Below, in pieces: positions 33,419-43,000 of a stretch of DNA of 64,000 nt. Both the position numbers and the translations under genes were made by a program. The stretch is from Holophagales bacterium (lineage in GTDB: Bacteria > Acidobacteriota > Thermoanaerobaculia > Multivoradales > Multivoraceae): contig VXZQ01000014.1 of assembly GCA_009845425.1 (NCBI GenBank), positions 333,783-397,782 on the forward strand, in the 5' to 3' direction. Each line of letters starts with the position of its first letter. The first letter of the stretch is position 1. Under the pieces are notes generated by a model. The model searched no databases. It saw only the letters and a program-made list of their open reading frames with translations, and had not been told where the DNA came from.

Positions 33419-34498
33419 ATGAGGAAGAACGAACAGTCGAGAGCCTTGGCGACGATTGGCGCGATGGCCCTGTTGCTCGCGCTCGCCGCTGCCGGCGCGG
33501 TCCTGGCGGCCAACAACAACGCCAAGGACGCGGACTGGGCAATCCCGCGCACCGCTTACGGCCACCCGGACCTCCAGGGCGTGTGGGAGAACAACAACGG
33601 CACTCCCCTGCAGCGCCCCGCCGCCTGGGCGGGCAAGGAGCGGTTGACGGACGAGGAGTTCCAGGAGCTGATGGCGGCGGTCTCCGAAGCGACGGACCCC
33701 GGCGCGGACGCCCTGTTCGGCGACCAGCTCGTCCTGGCGGCGATCGAGCGGACGAAGGCGACGTCCTACGACCCGACGACTGGCAACTACAACCAGTTCT
33801 GGATCGCGGACCGGTACTTCACCAAGCGCACTTCGCTCGTCGTCGATCCGCCCGACGGTCTGATCCCGCCCTTTACCGAATCGGCGAAGAAGCGCCTCTG
33901 CAAGCGGGTGAAGCACCTGATGGAGCATCCGGCCGATTCCTGGCTCGACCGGCCGATCGCCGAGCGCTGCATCAGCTACGGCGCCCCCTTCATCTTCCCG
34001 GGTTACAACGGCTACCACCAGATCTTCCAGAGCGAGGACCACGTCGTCATTCACCAGGAGATGATCCACGACGCGCGCGTCATTCGGCTGGACGACGAGT
34101 CCGCTCTCGATGACGACGTCCGGCTTTGGAACGGCGACTCGCGTGGCCACTGGGACGGCGACACCCTGGTCATCGAGACGACGAACTACTCGAAGAAGAA
34201 CGACTTCATGGGCTCCTCGGAGCAGCTGAAAATCACCGAGCGGTTCACGCTGACGGACCCGGAAACCCTGGAGTGGGAGATCACGGTGAACGACCCGGGG
34301 ACGTGGACACAGCCCTGGACGGCGTCGATTCCCCTCAAGCGGACAGAGGACGCGATCTACGAGTACGCCTGTCACGAGGGCAACTACGGGATGGAGGGCA
34401 TGCTCGCCGGCGCCCGCGCCGAAGAGGCGGCCAACAAGCCGAAGCAGCTCGATCCGGGCGTCGTGTTCCGCTACCCGGGACTGATCTGCGACTTCTGA
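33419..34498 (+). CDS. Secreted protein with GHPDLQGVW motif, unknown function
   Basis: A 359-residue protein. A signal peptide (LATIGAMALLLALAAAGAVLAA) is followed by WAIPRTAYGHPDLQGVWENNNGTPLQRP, a signature found in a large group of uncharacterised secreted proteins in acidobacteria and relatives. Further conserved-looking blocks are WLDRPIAERCISYGAP, YNGYHQIFQSEDHVVIHQEMIHDARVI and GHWDGDTLVIETTNY. Three cysteines (in KRLCKRV, ERCISYG and EYACHEG) remain in the mature part. A gggagg ribosome site precedes the ATG at 33419. It ends 16 bp before the convergent ABC permease gene. No function is known to me. Confidence 0.75.
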   Translation: MRKNEQSRALATIGAMALLLALAAAGAVLAANNNAKDADWAIPRTAYGHPDLQGVWENNNGTPLQRPAAWAGKERLTDEEFQELMAAVSEATDPGADALFGDQLVLAAIERTKATSYDPTTGNYNQFWIADRYFTKRTSLVVDPPDGLIPPFTESAKKRLCKRVKHLMEHPADSWLDRPIAERCISYGAPFIFPGYNGYHQIFQSEDHVVIHQEMIHDARVIRLDDESALDDDVRLWNGDSRGHWDGDTLVIETTNYSKKNDFMGSSEQLKITERFTLTDPETLEWEITVNDPGTWTQPWTASIPLKRTEDAIYEYACHEGNYGMEGMLAGARAEEAANKPKQLDPGVVFRYPGLICDF

Positions 34499-34514
34499 TC
34501 ACTCCGGAGAGGGC

Positions 34515-35192
34515 CTAGCCGCTGAGCATCCTCTCCCGTCGCTCGGCGCGGGTGAACGTGAGGGCGACGATCGCCGCGATCGCGAGGGCGGTGCCGATGC
34601 GGTTCTGAACGTTCAGCGCGAGCATTTGCGCCGCGTCCGCCTCTTCCACGGCGAGCGGGTTCCAGAACGGTGAGACGCGGAACGAACCGAACAGCCGGTT
34701 GAGGCCGAGGACGCCGATCGTGGCCAGGGAGCCGGCCACATCGCTGCGGAACAGGGTCGCGAAGCCCATGGCGGCAACGAGGTAGAACACGACTCCCTGC
34801 GTTGCTCCGTACAGGCCCTGAAGAACCGGGAAGGCCGTGAAGAAGGCATAGGTCACGCTGGCGAGGAGGACCAGGCTGACCAGGAGCATCAAGACCGCGG
34901 CGGCGAGCTTGCCGAGCCAGACCCGATGGGCGCCTCCGGGCACGGTGTAGGCGATCTCGAGGCTGTGCTGGTCGAGCTCCCCGGTGATGATTCGGCCGCC
35001 CAGGAAGATGGCGAGCACGGCTACCGGCACACCGATCAGGCTGTTCTGCGCCGCCACCGGTTCCAGGGCAGGCCGCATGCCGGCTACCAGCATGAGCGCC
35101 TGTACTGCGAGCCACACCAGGGGCAGCAACGGCAGCATCCAGTAGCGGCGTCCGCCAAGCAACACCGCCGAAGTGCGAAGCAGCGTAATCAT
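34515..35192 (-). CDS. ABC-2-type permease subunit, last gene of the hybrid operon
   Basis: A 225-residue protein with about six membrane helices (LLPLVWLAVQALMLVAGM, IGVPVAVLAIFLGGRIITGELDQ, KLAAAVLMLLVSLVLLASVTY and others). GRIITGELDQHSLEIAYTVPGGAHRVWLGKL is the amphipathic coupling region of ABC-2-type exporters. The ATG at 35192 overlaps the stop of the RND-ABC fusion gene by 4 bp (ATGA), so it is translationally coupled and is the natural membrane partner of the fused ATPase. The substrate is unknown. Confidence 0.82.
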   Translation of the reverse strand: MITLLRTSAVLLGGRRYWMLPLLPLVWLAVQALMLVAGMRPALEPVAAQNSLIGVPVAVLAIFLGGRIITGELDQHSLEIAYTVPGGAHRVWLGKLAAAVLMLLVSLVLLASVTYAFFTAFPVLQGLYGATQGVVFYLVAAMGFATLFRSDVAGSLATIGVLGLNRLFGSFRVSPFWNPLAVEEADAAQMLALNVQNRIGTALAIAAIVALTFTRAERRERMLSG

Positions 35193-38100
35193 GCCGGCGC
35201 CTCGGTGCGCGCCGCCCGCGCGAGCCACAGATAGCCGTCCTCCAGCGTCGGCTCGGCGGGGGCGGCCCGCTCGTCCGGGCGGCCGCTGGCGAGCACACGA
35301 AGGCTGCTCGTGCCGTCCGGTTCGGGCTTCTGGTCGGCCAGCACCGCGCCTTCGGGCAGCTCAGGCACTTCTTCTTCATCGGCCGTTCGCCACGACCACA
35401 CCCGGCCCTCGGCTTCGCGCGACAGCGCGGCCGGATGGCCGTCGAACACCATTCGACCGCGGCTCAACACCAGGACGCGGTCGCACGCCACCGCCACATC
35501 TTCGACGACATGGGTCGAGAAGAGCACGATCCGGTCCTTCGCGAGCCGTGAGAGCAGGTTGCGAAAGCGGACCCGCTCGCGGGGGTCGAGGCCGACGGTC
35601 GGTTCGTCGACGACGATGATCGGAGGCAACCGGAGCAGCGTGCGCGCCACCGCCACGCGCTGTCGCATGCCACCCGAGTAGCCGCCGATCTGCTCGTCGG
35701 CCCGCTCGTCGAGCCCGACCTCACGCAGCAGCGTCGAGATGCGATCGGTCCGTTCCGACCTGTCGATCTGGTAGAGGGCGGCGTAGTACTCGAGGTACTG
35801 GCGGGCGGTCAGCCGGGGCGGCAGGCCGGCGTCCTGAGGCAGGTAGCCGACGTAGCGCGCGAGGCGCGTTCGGACACTGAGCAACGGTACGCCGCCGAGC
35901 GTGATCCGGCCCCGCGTCGAGTCGAGAATGCCGGTCAATTGCCGGAGCAGCGTCGTCTTGCCGGCGCCGTTCGGGCCGAGGACTCCGACCATGCCGCGTT
36001 CGACCTCGAAGCTCACTGCAGCCAGGGCCCTGACGGTGTCGATCGGCAGGTCCAGGCCGAACACCTTCGTGGCCGCGGCGCGCCAGAGGCGGAGGATCTG
36101 ACCTCGCCAGCCGCGCGCGCGCCGGCGGCGGGAAGTCCGCCGTTCCCGGCGCATCGTCTCCAGCCGCGCCGTACGGCGTCCGAGCTGAACCAACAGGATG
36201 ATCGTGGAAACGATGCCGAGCGCGATGAACCCTCCCACTTCAGGATCGGCGACCATCTCCGGGACGACCAGCCAGGCGAGAAGCGCCCAGGGCAGCAGGG
36301 CCGTCAGCACGCCCTCGATGCCGCCCGGTGCGACGCGACCGAGATCGTCGGCGCGGCCGCGGGCGCGCCGGATCTCGCGCAGCAACCGGGAGCCGATCAA
36401 CAGGATGGCGATCAGGACGCCGAGGATGATCAGGCCGCCGCGCATCCGCGCTGCCAGGGCGATGGCGCCGGCGAACAGGAGGAGAAGAGGCAGCAGCCGG
36501 TCGCGTGCGTCGGCCGGTTCGAAAGCCTGGCCTCCCTGAGCGGCGACCCGTCTGGCGAAGTCGGCCGTAGCCCGCAGCGCCCGGCGCACCGGTCCGGGAA
36601 GGCCGTACGTCTTGCGCAGGTGGCGGACCACGAGTCTGGGCGGGCCGGCGGCCGTCTCCGGTTCTGGCGACGGCGGTTTCGGTAGCAGCCATACAGTGAG
36701 GCCGAGCAACGCCCCGGCGATCAGCACCGTGGTCGTGACCTGCCAGAACATCGACTCGATCACGCCGAACGCGAACAGAGGCGCCGTAGTGGCGATGACC
36801 GCGCCGAGCCAGGTCAGTACGACCCAGGGGCCGACGCGGCTGAACAGTTCGTCGAGGCGTCGCAGGAAGACGAAGCCGACCGGGATGACGAGCAACGTCA
36901 GCAGGGTCGCGGTCAGCAGGCCACCGATCACGAGCGTCGCAAAGGGCGGCCAGATCTCGTTCTCGCGACCCGTGGCGATGGACAGGGGCGCCAGAGCCGC
37001 GACCGTCGTTGCGGAAGTCATCAGCACCGGGCGCGCCCGCTCGCGCACCGCGGCGAGGGCGGCCGCGCCGGCGCTCCAGCCGGCGCCCAGCGTGTGCTGC
37101 TGCATTCGGTCGACGAGCAGGACGGCCGGGTTGATCGCCAATCCCAGCAGGACGAGCGCACCGAGCAGAGCCATCGCCTCGAAGCCGATGCCGGTCAGCA
37201 CAAGAGCCCACACCGAACCGAGCAGCGCGAGGGGAAGGGCGATCAGGACAAGGATCGGCAGCGTCATCGACTCGAACGTCACCGCCAGGACGAGGAAGAC
37301 CAGCAGAACGACCGGCACAACGATCCGCCGGAACCAGTTCGTGCTCTCCCCGGAGCGGTCGAGCGCGATCGTCGTGCCCGCGGGCCGGTGGATGCTCGCG
37401 ATCGCTTCGTCCAGGCTGCGGTCGAAGGCGTCGCGCGCGGGTCCCCGTCGCGGCACGTCCGGTGACAGGGTGTAGAAGACCTCCCGTTCGCGGACGCCGT
37501 TGTGGTGGGTGATGACCGGGGAGGGCGGGGCTTGCCGCACTTGCGCCAGGGCGGCGACCGGCAGGACACCGGCCCCGGTCGAGACGCGGAGCCGTTGCAG
37601 CCCGCTGAGCGACACGTCGCGGTCGACGCCGCTGCCGTTTGATGACTCGGCCCCGTCGCGCCGGTCCTCCAGCCGTTGCACGACGATAGGCAGCTCTCTC
37701 CCGCTGGCGAGCGGATAACCGGTGTTGATCCTGGTCCCCTCGCGGCCGGCCAGATTCAGCATCGGCAGTACTTCGTCCAGGAGCACGCCGAACGTGTCGA
37801 AGGCGCGCCGATTCGGACTCACGTGGAGTTCGTCGGGCCCCGGGCGTACTGCCGGATAGGCGCTCGCGATGCCCTCGATCTCCCGCAGCCGCTCGGTGAC
37901 CTGGGCCGCGAGGTCGGTCAACTGCTCGTTGTCGTTGCCGGAAAGGACGACCCGGGATGGGCCGCCGCCGAGCAGTTCCTGGGCGCCGCCGCCTCTGCCG
38001 CCGCCGCCTCCTCCACGTCCTCCCGGGCCTTCACCCTCGCCCGGATTGAGGAGTTCGGCTCCGGCGCGCCGGGCCGGCGGACGCAGCAGTTGCCGTACGC

Positions 38101-40006
38101 GTCTGGCCGTCAGCCCCTCGGGTCGCTCGTCTTCATCCACCAGGTGGACGGTCAGCGACCCTCCCTCTTCCCGGATCATGCTCTCGACGCGGTCGACGCC
38201 CTCGACTTCCTGAATCGTCTCGAGACGTTCGAAGACGCGGACAGCCGAGTCGAGGCTCCCGCGGCCCTCGGGCAGGCGGACGGAGAGTTGGACCTGGTCG
38301 GCGATCGGCGCCTGGCCGGGGCCGCTCGAAGCGACGAGGAACAGGGCGGCGATGACGCTCAGGACGACGGCGGTGACGACGCCCGTGATCCAGCTCGCCG
38401 GCCGGCGCAGGGCGGAGGCGAGCACGCCCGCGAACAGAATCCGGGTGGGGTCGGGCGGCACCAGTCCGCCGAAGCGTTCGCGGCGTCGACGCAGCTTGGT
38501 CAACCGCCGAATCGCGGCCGGTGCGGCGAGGTGCCGCGCCAGCAGGGGCACCAGTCCGATCGCCACCAGGAGCGAGCCGAACAGCGGCAGCAGGATGGCC
38601 AGCGACAGGAGCGCGATCAGGTTCTGGATCAGGGACGACTCCAGGTCGACGATGACGGCGGGCAGGAAGACGATCGCCGTCGTGACGGAAGCGGCGACGA
38701 TGGCGCGGCCCGTGCGGCGGATGCCCCCGGCCGCGGCGTCGTCGGGACTCCTGCCGCGTTCCAGGCGGCGCTGGACGGACTCGAACACGACGACGCTGTT
38801 GTCCACGATGAGTCCGACGCCAATGGCCAGCCCGAAGAGCGTGAACAGGTTGAGCGACAGACCGGCCACGTAGAGGAAGGAGAGAGCTACTGCCAGACTG
38901 ACCGGCACGGCGACCGCGACCACGGCCACCGCACGCCACTGACGGAGGAAGAGGAACAGGACCAGGAGCGCGATCCCGAAACCCGAGAGACCGAGGTTCC
39001 GCAGTCGGTCGATCTGCGTCTCGACCAGGTCGGCGGCGTCGAAGCTGGGAAACAGGCGGATGCCGAGCGGAGTGAACTCCTCGTTGATCTCATCGATCCG
39101 GCGACGCAGATCGCGACCGAGTCGCACCAGATTGGCGCCTTCCTCCTGGAACACCATGACGCCGACCGACGGCTCACCGTTGACCCGGTACAGCATCTGG
39201 CGGCGGCCGGAGCCGATCTCGACGTCGGCTACGTGGCGGACCAGGACAGGAAGGTCGGGGACCACCCGTACGTCGCCCATGGACACCGGGCCGGCTGGCC
39301 GGCCGTCGAGCATCACCGCCGTCCGCCCTGCCTCGTCCTCCAGGCTGCCGAGGTAGCGGAGGCGTCCCGCCGCACCGCGCACCGCCGCGGTTACCTGCTC
39401 CGTCGTCACGCCGAGCGCGGCGCAGCGGTTCGGGTCGACCCACACGGTCAACTGGCGCGAGGCGCCGCCGCCCAGCATCGCCTGGCTGACTCCCGGCACC
39501 GCGGCCAGCCGGGGCGTGATCATTTCGTCAACCAGGTCGTACAGTGCGTCCTCGTCGTCGGAACCGGTCACCTGCAGGATCATGGCGAAGCTCGAGAAGA
39601 CACTGGTGTCGTCGGCCTGCACGTTGAGGAAGGCGTCGCGCGGCTGGGTTCGGGCGAGATCGGCGGCGATGCGGCGCATCTCGAGTTCGCGCACCTTGAG
39701 GTCGACGCCGCGTTCGAAGCGGACGGTGAAGCTGCCGGCGGCGCCGCTGACCTCGCCCCAGGTCTCGGCCACCCGGGGCAGCGTGCGGACCCGGGCTTCG
39801 AGCGGCATGAGGATCTCCCGCTCGATCGTCTCCGGCTCGCTGCCCGGGCGGAAGAAGCTGACGTAGAGCGAGTCGCCCGTGAGAGCAGGGAACAGTTCGA
39901 CCGGCAGTCTCTGCCACGCGAACCCGCCGAGCATGACGAGTGCGACGAAGAACATCGTCACCGCCAGGGGGCGGCGGATGGCGAGCGTGTCGAGACCGGC
40001 TCTCAC
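35189..40006 (-). CDS. RND efflux pump fused to an ABC ATPase that is split by a four-helix membrane insert
   Basis: One uninterrupted 1605-residue frame. Residues 1-1050 are an AcrB/HAE1-like RND pump: TM1 12-30, PVELFPALTGDSLYV, TM4 GLAIGVGLIVDNSVVVFESV (Asp402-Asn403), TM10 GLAINPAVLLVD. Two further helices (about 1060-1107) lead to RLVVRHLRKTYG (1124-1135), the first strand and A-loop Tyr of an ABC ATPase. Helices at about 1171-1187, 1190-1206, 1232-1251 and 1258-1275 follow, then a basic linker. The ATPase resumes at VRALAAVSFEVERG: Walker A 1344-1352, Q-loop Gln1391, SGGM signature 1444-1447, Walker B Asp1467-Glu1468, His1499. All ATP motifs are intact. The TM10 Lys of AcrB is absent. 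A poly-Gly tract lies at 662-674. GTG start; 13 bp after the RND1 stop. Confidence 0.92.
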   Translation of the reverse strand: MRAGLDTLAIRRPLAVTMFFVALVMLGGFAWQRLPVELFPALTGDSLYVSFFRPGSEPETIEREILMPLEARVRTLPRVAETWGEVSGAAGSFTVRFERGVDLKVRELEMRRIAADLARTQPRDAFLNVQADDTSVFSSFAMILQVTGSDDEDALYDLVDEMITPRLAAVPGVSQAMLGGGASRQLTVWVDPNRCAALGVTTEQVTAAVRGAAGRLRYLGSLEDEAGRTAVMLDGRPAGPVSMGDVRVVPDLPVLVRHVADVEIGSGRRQMLYRVNGEPSVGVMVFQEEGANLVRLGRDLRRRIDEINEEFTPLGIRLFPSFDAADLVETQIDRLRNLGLSGFGIALLVLFLFLRQWRAVAVVAVAVPVSLAVALSFLYVAGLSLNLFTLFGLAIGVGLIVDNSVVVFESVQRRLERGRSPDDAAAGGIRRTGRAIVAASVTTAIVFLPAVIVDLESSLIQNLIALLSLAILLPLFGSLLVAIGLVPLLARHLAAPAAIRRLTKLRRRRERFGGLVPPDPTRILFAGVLASALRRPASWITGVVTAVVLSVIAALFLVASSGPGQAPIADQVQLSVRLPEGRGSLDSAVRVFERLETIQEVEGVDRVESMIREEGGSLTVHLVDEDERPEGLTARRVRQLLRPPARRAGAELLNPGEGEGPGGRGGGGGGRGGGAQELLGGGPSRVVLSGNDNEQLTDLAAQVTERLREIEGIASAYPAVRPGPDELHVSPNRRAFDTFGVLLDEVLPMLNLAGREGTRINTGYPLASGRELPIVVQRLEDRRDGAESSNGSGVDRDVSLSGLQRLRVSTGAGVLPVAALAQVRQAPPSPVITHHNGVREREVFYTLSPDVPRRGPARDAFDRSLDEAIASIHRPAGTTIALDRSGESTNWFRRIVVPVVLLVFLVLAVTFESMTLPILVLIALPLALLGSVWALVLTGIGFEAMALLGALVLLGLAINPAVLLVDRMQQHTLGAGWSAGAAALAAVRERARPVLMTSATTVAALAPLSIATGRENEIWPPFATLVIGGLLTATLLTLLVIPVGFVFLRRLDELFSRVGPWVVLTWLGAVIATTAPLFAFGVIESMFWQVTTTVLIAGALLGLTVWLLPKPPSPEPETAAGPPRLVVRHLRKTYGLPGPVRRALRATADFARRVAAQGGQAFEPADARDRLLPLLLLFAGAIALAARMRGGLIILGVLIAILLIGSRLLREIRRARGRADDLGRVAPGGIEGVLTALLPWALLAWLVVPEMVADPEVGGFIALGIVSTIILLVQLGRRTARLETMRRERRTSRRRRARGWRGQILRLWRAAATKVFGLDLPIDTVRALAAVSFEVERGMVGVLGPNGAGKTTLLRQLTGILDSTRGRITLGGVPLLSVRTRLARYVGYLPQDAGLPPRLTARQYLEYYAALYQIDRSERTDRISTLLREVGLDERADEQIGGYSGGMRQRVAVARTLLRLPPIIVVDEPTVGLDPRERVRFRNLLSRLAKDRIVLFSTHVVEDVAVACDRVLVLSRGRMVFDGHPAALSREAEGRVWSWRTADEEEVPELPEGAVLADQKPEPDGTSSLRVLASGRPDERAAPAEPTLEDGYLWLARAARTEAPA

Positions 40007-40019
40007 GGCGCGTTCCGGT

Positions 40020-43000
40020 TCAGGCGTCCGCGGTCGGCCGGCGGCGCCGAGTCAGCCTCAGCGAGTCGAGAATCAGGTACAGGCAGGGCAGCACCAGCAA
40101 CGAGCCCACCGTCGAGGTCACGATGCCGCCGATGATCGTGTAGGCCATCGGGCTGCGCAGTTCGGCCGCCTCGCCGGCGCCGACGGCGAGCGGCAGAAGC
40201 ACGAGCACCGTGGTGAGCGTCGTCATCAGGATCGGCCGTAACCGGATCGCGGCGGCCCGGGCCAGGGCGGCTCGCCGCTCGATGCCCGCGGCCATCAGCC
40301 GCCGTGCCGTAGCGATCAGGAGGACGGCGTCGTTCACCGCCACACCAGCGAGCACGATCAGCCCGAGCAAGGCCATCACGCCGACCGGCCTGCCCATCGG
40401 CCCCAGCGTGCAGGCGACGCCGAGCAGGGCGAGGGGGATCGAGAACAGCACGGTGAGCGGTTGCAGGAGGGACTCGAACGTTCCGGCGAGCACCATCAGG
40501 ACGAGAACGATGGCCAGGATGCCCGCGAGCCGCAGTTCGGAGGTGGCGCGCAGACGTTCCTCCTCCTCGCCGGCCAGGCGCACGATCAGGCCGGGGGGAA
40601 GCTCGGTCGCCGAGATCGCGTCGCTCGCCGCGGCGATGGCACGTGGATAGTCGCTGCCTTCGGCGATCCGTGCCGTCACTTGCGCCACGCGCCGCTGGTC
40701 GCGGCGAAAGACCTCGCGCGCTCCCTCCGTCGGCACGAAGCGCGCGACCTGGCCGAGCACGAGATCGGCTCCGGCGCTGCTGGTGAAGCGCAACCCGGCG
40801 AGTTCCTCGGGCCGGGGCTGGGGCAGGGACAGAACGACGTGGCGCTCCTCGTCGCCGACCGAGAGCAGCGTGACCCTGCGGCCGTCGAGCGCGGACTGGA
40901 GTACACGGGCGATCGTCTCGAGATCGACGCCCAGGCCGTCGGCCATCGCCCGATCGAGTTCGATCCGCAGTTCGGGCGGACCGCCCTCGAAGGACGAACG
41001 CACGTTCCAGAGTTCCCCTCGTGTGGCCAGAGCGTCGCGGAGGCTGGTCGCCGCGGCCCGCAGGTCGACCAGCGACTGACCGGCGATCTCGACCACGATC
41101 GGCGGACCGGATGAGCCCAGGGCTTCGGCCAGCGCCGAGGTTCCGACCTCCCATTCGATCTGGGTGTCGGGCAGGTCCGTGAAGTTCGGCGACAGCGCGC
41201 CCACGAGCTGGCTGCCGGTGGGACCCTCGGCCGACAGGCGTACCAGGAGCCGGGCAGTGTTCTCCTCGGTCAGTTCGGTCGTGACCAGCCGGTCGTCCTC
41301 CGGCAGCCGTCCGACCTCGGCCTGAACCGCTTCGAGGTGCTCACCGGCGGCCTGACGCACCGCCTCTTCGAGCGTGGACACCGCGGCCGCGGTCGCTTCG
41401 ACGCGTTGGCCCGGCGGCCCGACCATGCGCACCGAGAACTGCCGGGGGTCGGCCGGCGGAAGGAGTTCGCTGCCCAGGCCGACAAGGACGTTCACGGCGG
41501 CCGCGGCGGCAAGCACGGCGGCGGCGACGACGAGCCAGCGCAGGCGGAGGAGGAACAGCACGAATCGTTCCAGGGCGCCGAAGGCCCAGCCGAGGGGACG
41601 CGCCTCGCCGTCGTCCGGATCCGTCGCAAGTGTGGCGTCGGCAGCGGGTGCTGCTTCCGCGACCCCAGCCGCCGGTTTGGCCCGAGGCAGGAACCAGCGC
41701 GACAGGGCCGGAATCAGCATCATCGCGACGGCGAGGGACGCGACCAGCGAGGCGGTGACGGTGAAGGCGATGCCCTCGATCAGCCGTGCGGCCAGCCCCT
41801 GCACGAAGAGGACGGGCAGGAAGACGACGCACGTGGTCAGCGTCGACGCGGCGATCGCTCCGGCGACCTCGCCGGTGCCGCGGGCGGCGCTGTCGGCAGC
41901 CGAAGCTCCGGGGCGGTGGCGCCGGTGGATGCTCTCGACGACGACGATCGCGTTGTCCACCAGCATGCCGGCGCCGAGCGCCAGACCGGCCAGGGTGATG
42001 ATGTTGAGCGAATGGTCCCAGAGCCGCATCGCGAACAGGGCGACGAAGAGGGAGACGGGCACGGCGGAAGCAACGACCACGGTCGGACCGAGCGAGCGCA
42101 GGAACAGGGCCAGGACGACGACGGCCAGCGCGATGCCGACCAGGGCGGCGCTCTGCAGGTCGGCCATCGCGTCCTCGACCAGGGCGGCGTCGTCGTTGAC
42201 CATCGACACCTGCACGCGGGGCAGGTCGAGTTCCAGGTTCTCGAGTGCCGCCCGCACGGTGCGCGAGACCTCGACGGTGTTCGCGCCGGCCTCCTTGAAC
42301 ACCTGCAGACCGACGCCTTCCTGGCCGTTGACGCGCACCAGATGGTCTATCTCCCCGTGGACGACCTCGACCTCGGCGACATCGGAGACGCGGATCGGTT
42401 GCCGGACCTGCTCGCCGCCGGTCCCCGCCTGGGTGCGATAGCGGATGACGACCCGCTCCACGTCCCGTGGGTTGCGGAAGCGGGAGATGCCGCGGACCAG
42501 GAAGACCTGGCCGCGATCCTCCAGGGTGCCGGCGTCGATGTCGACGTTCTCGGCCACGAGGCGCTGCTCGAGTTGGCTCAGGGTCACGCCGAATGCCTGC
42601 AGGCGGTAACGGTCGACCCGCACCCGCACCTCCAGTTCGCGCCCACCGAGCACGCGCACCTCGGCGACGTCGGCGAGCTGCTCCATGGCCGGCGCCACCT
42701 GGCGTCGCGCCAGACGTCGGAGTTCGGCGAGATCGGGACCGCCCGGCTCCGAGGCCAGCCCCAGGGTCATGACCGGCGACTGCCTCGGGTCGAGCTGGCG
42801 GACCAGGACCTCGTCGACTTCGGGGTCGGCCGCGACCGGGTTGATCGCCTTCTGGACCTCGATCAGCGCCAGGTCCATGTCGGCTTCCCAGTCGAAACGC
42901 ACCGTGGCGATCAGCCGGCCGGTGCGGGCAACCTGCTGGACCTCGCGGATGCCGCGTACCGTGAACAGGCGCTGCTCGACCTGTTCGCCGTAAAGCCGCT

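Noticed and set aside
37676-40135. Long plus-strand open frame opposite the RND-ABC fusion gene
   Set aside because: It is the antisense shadow of a GC-rich gene: the product is a Gly/Asp/Arg/His-rich string without domains, while the minus strand has an unbroken RND protein.
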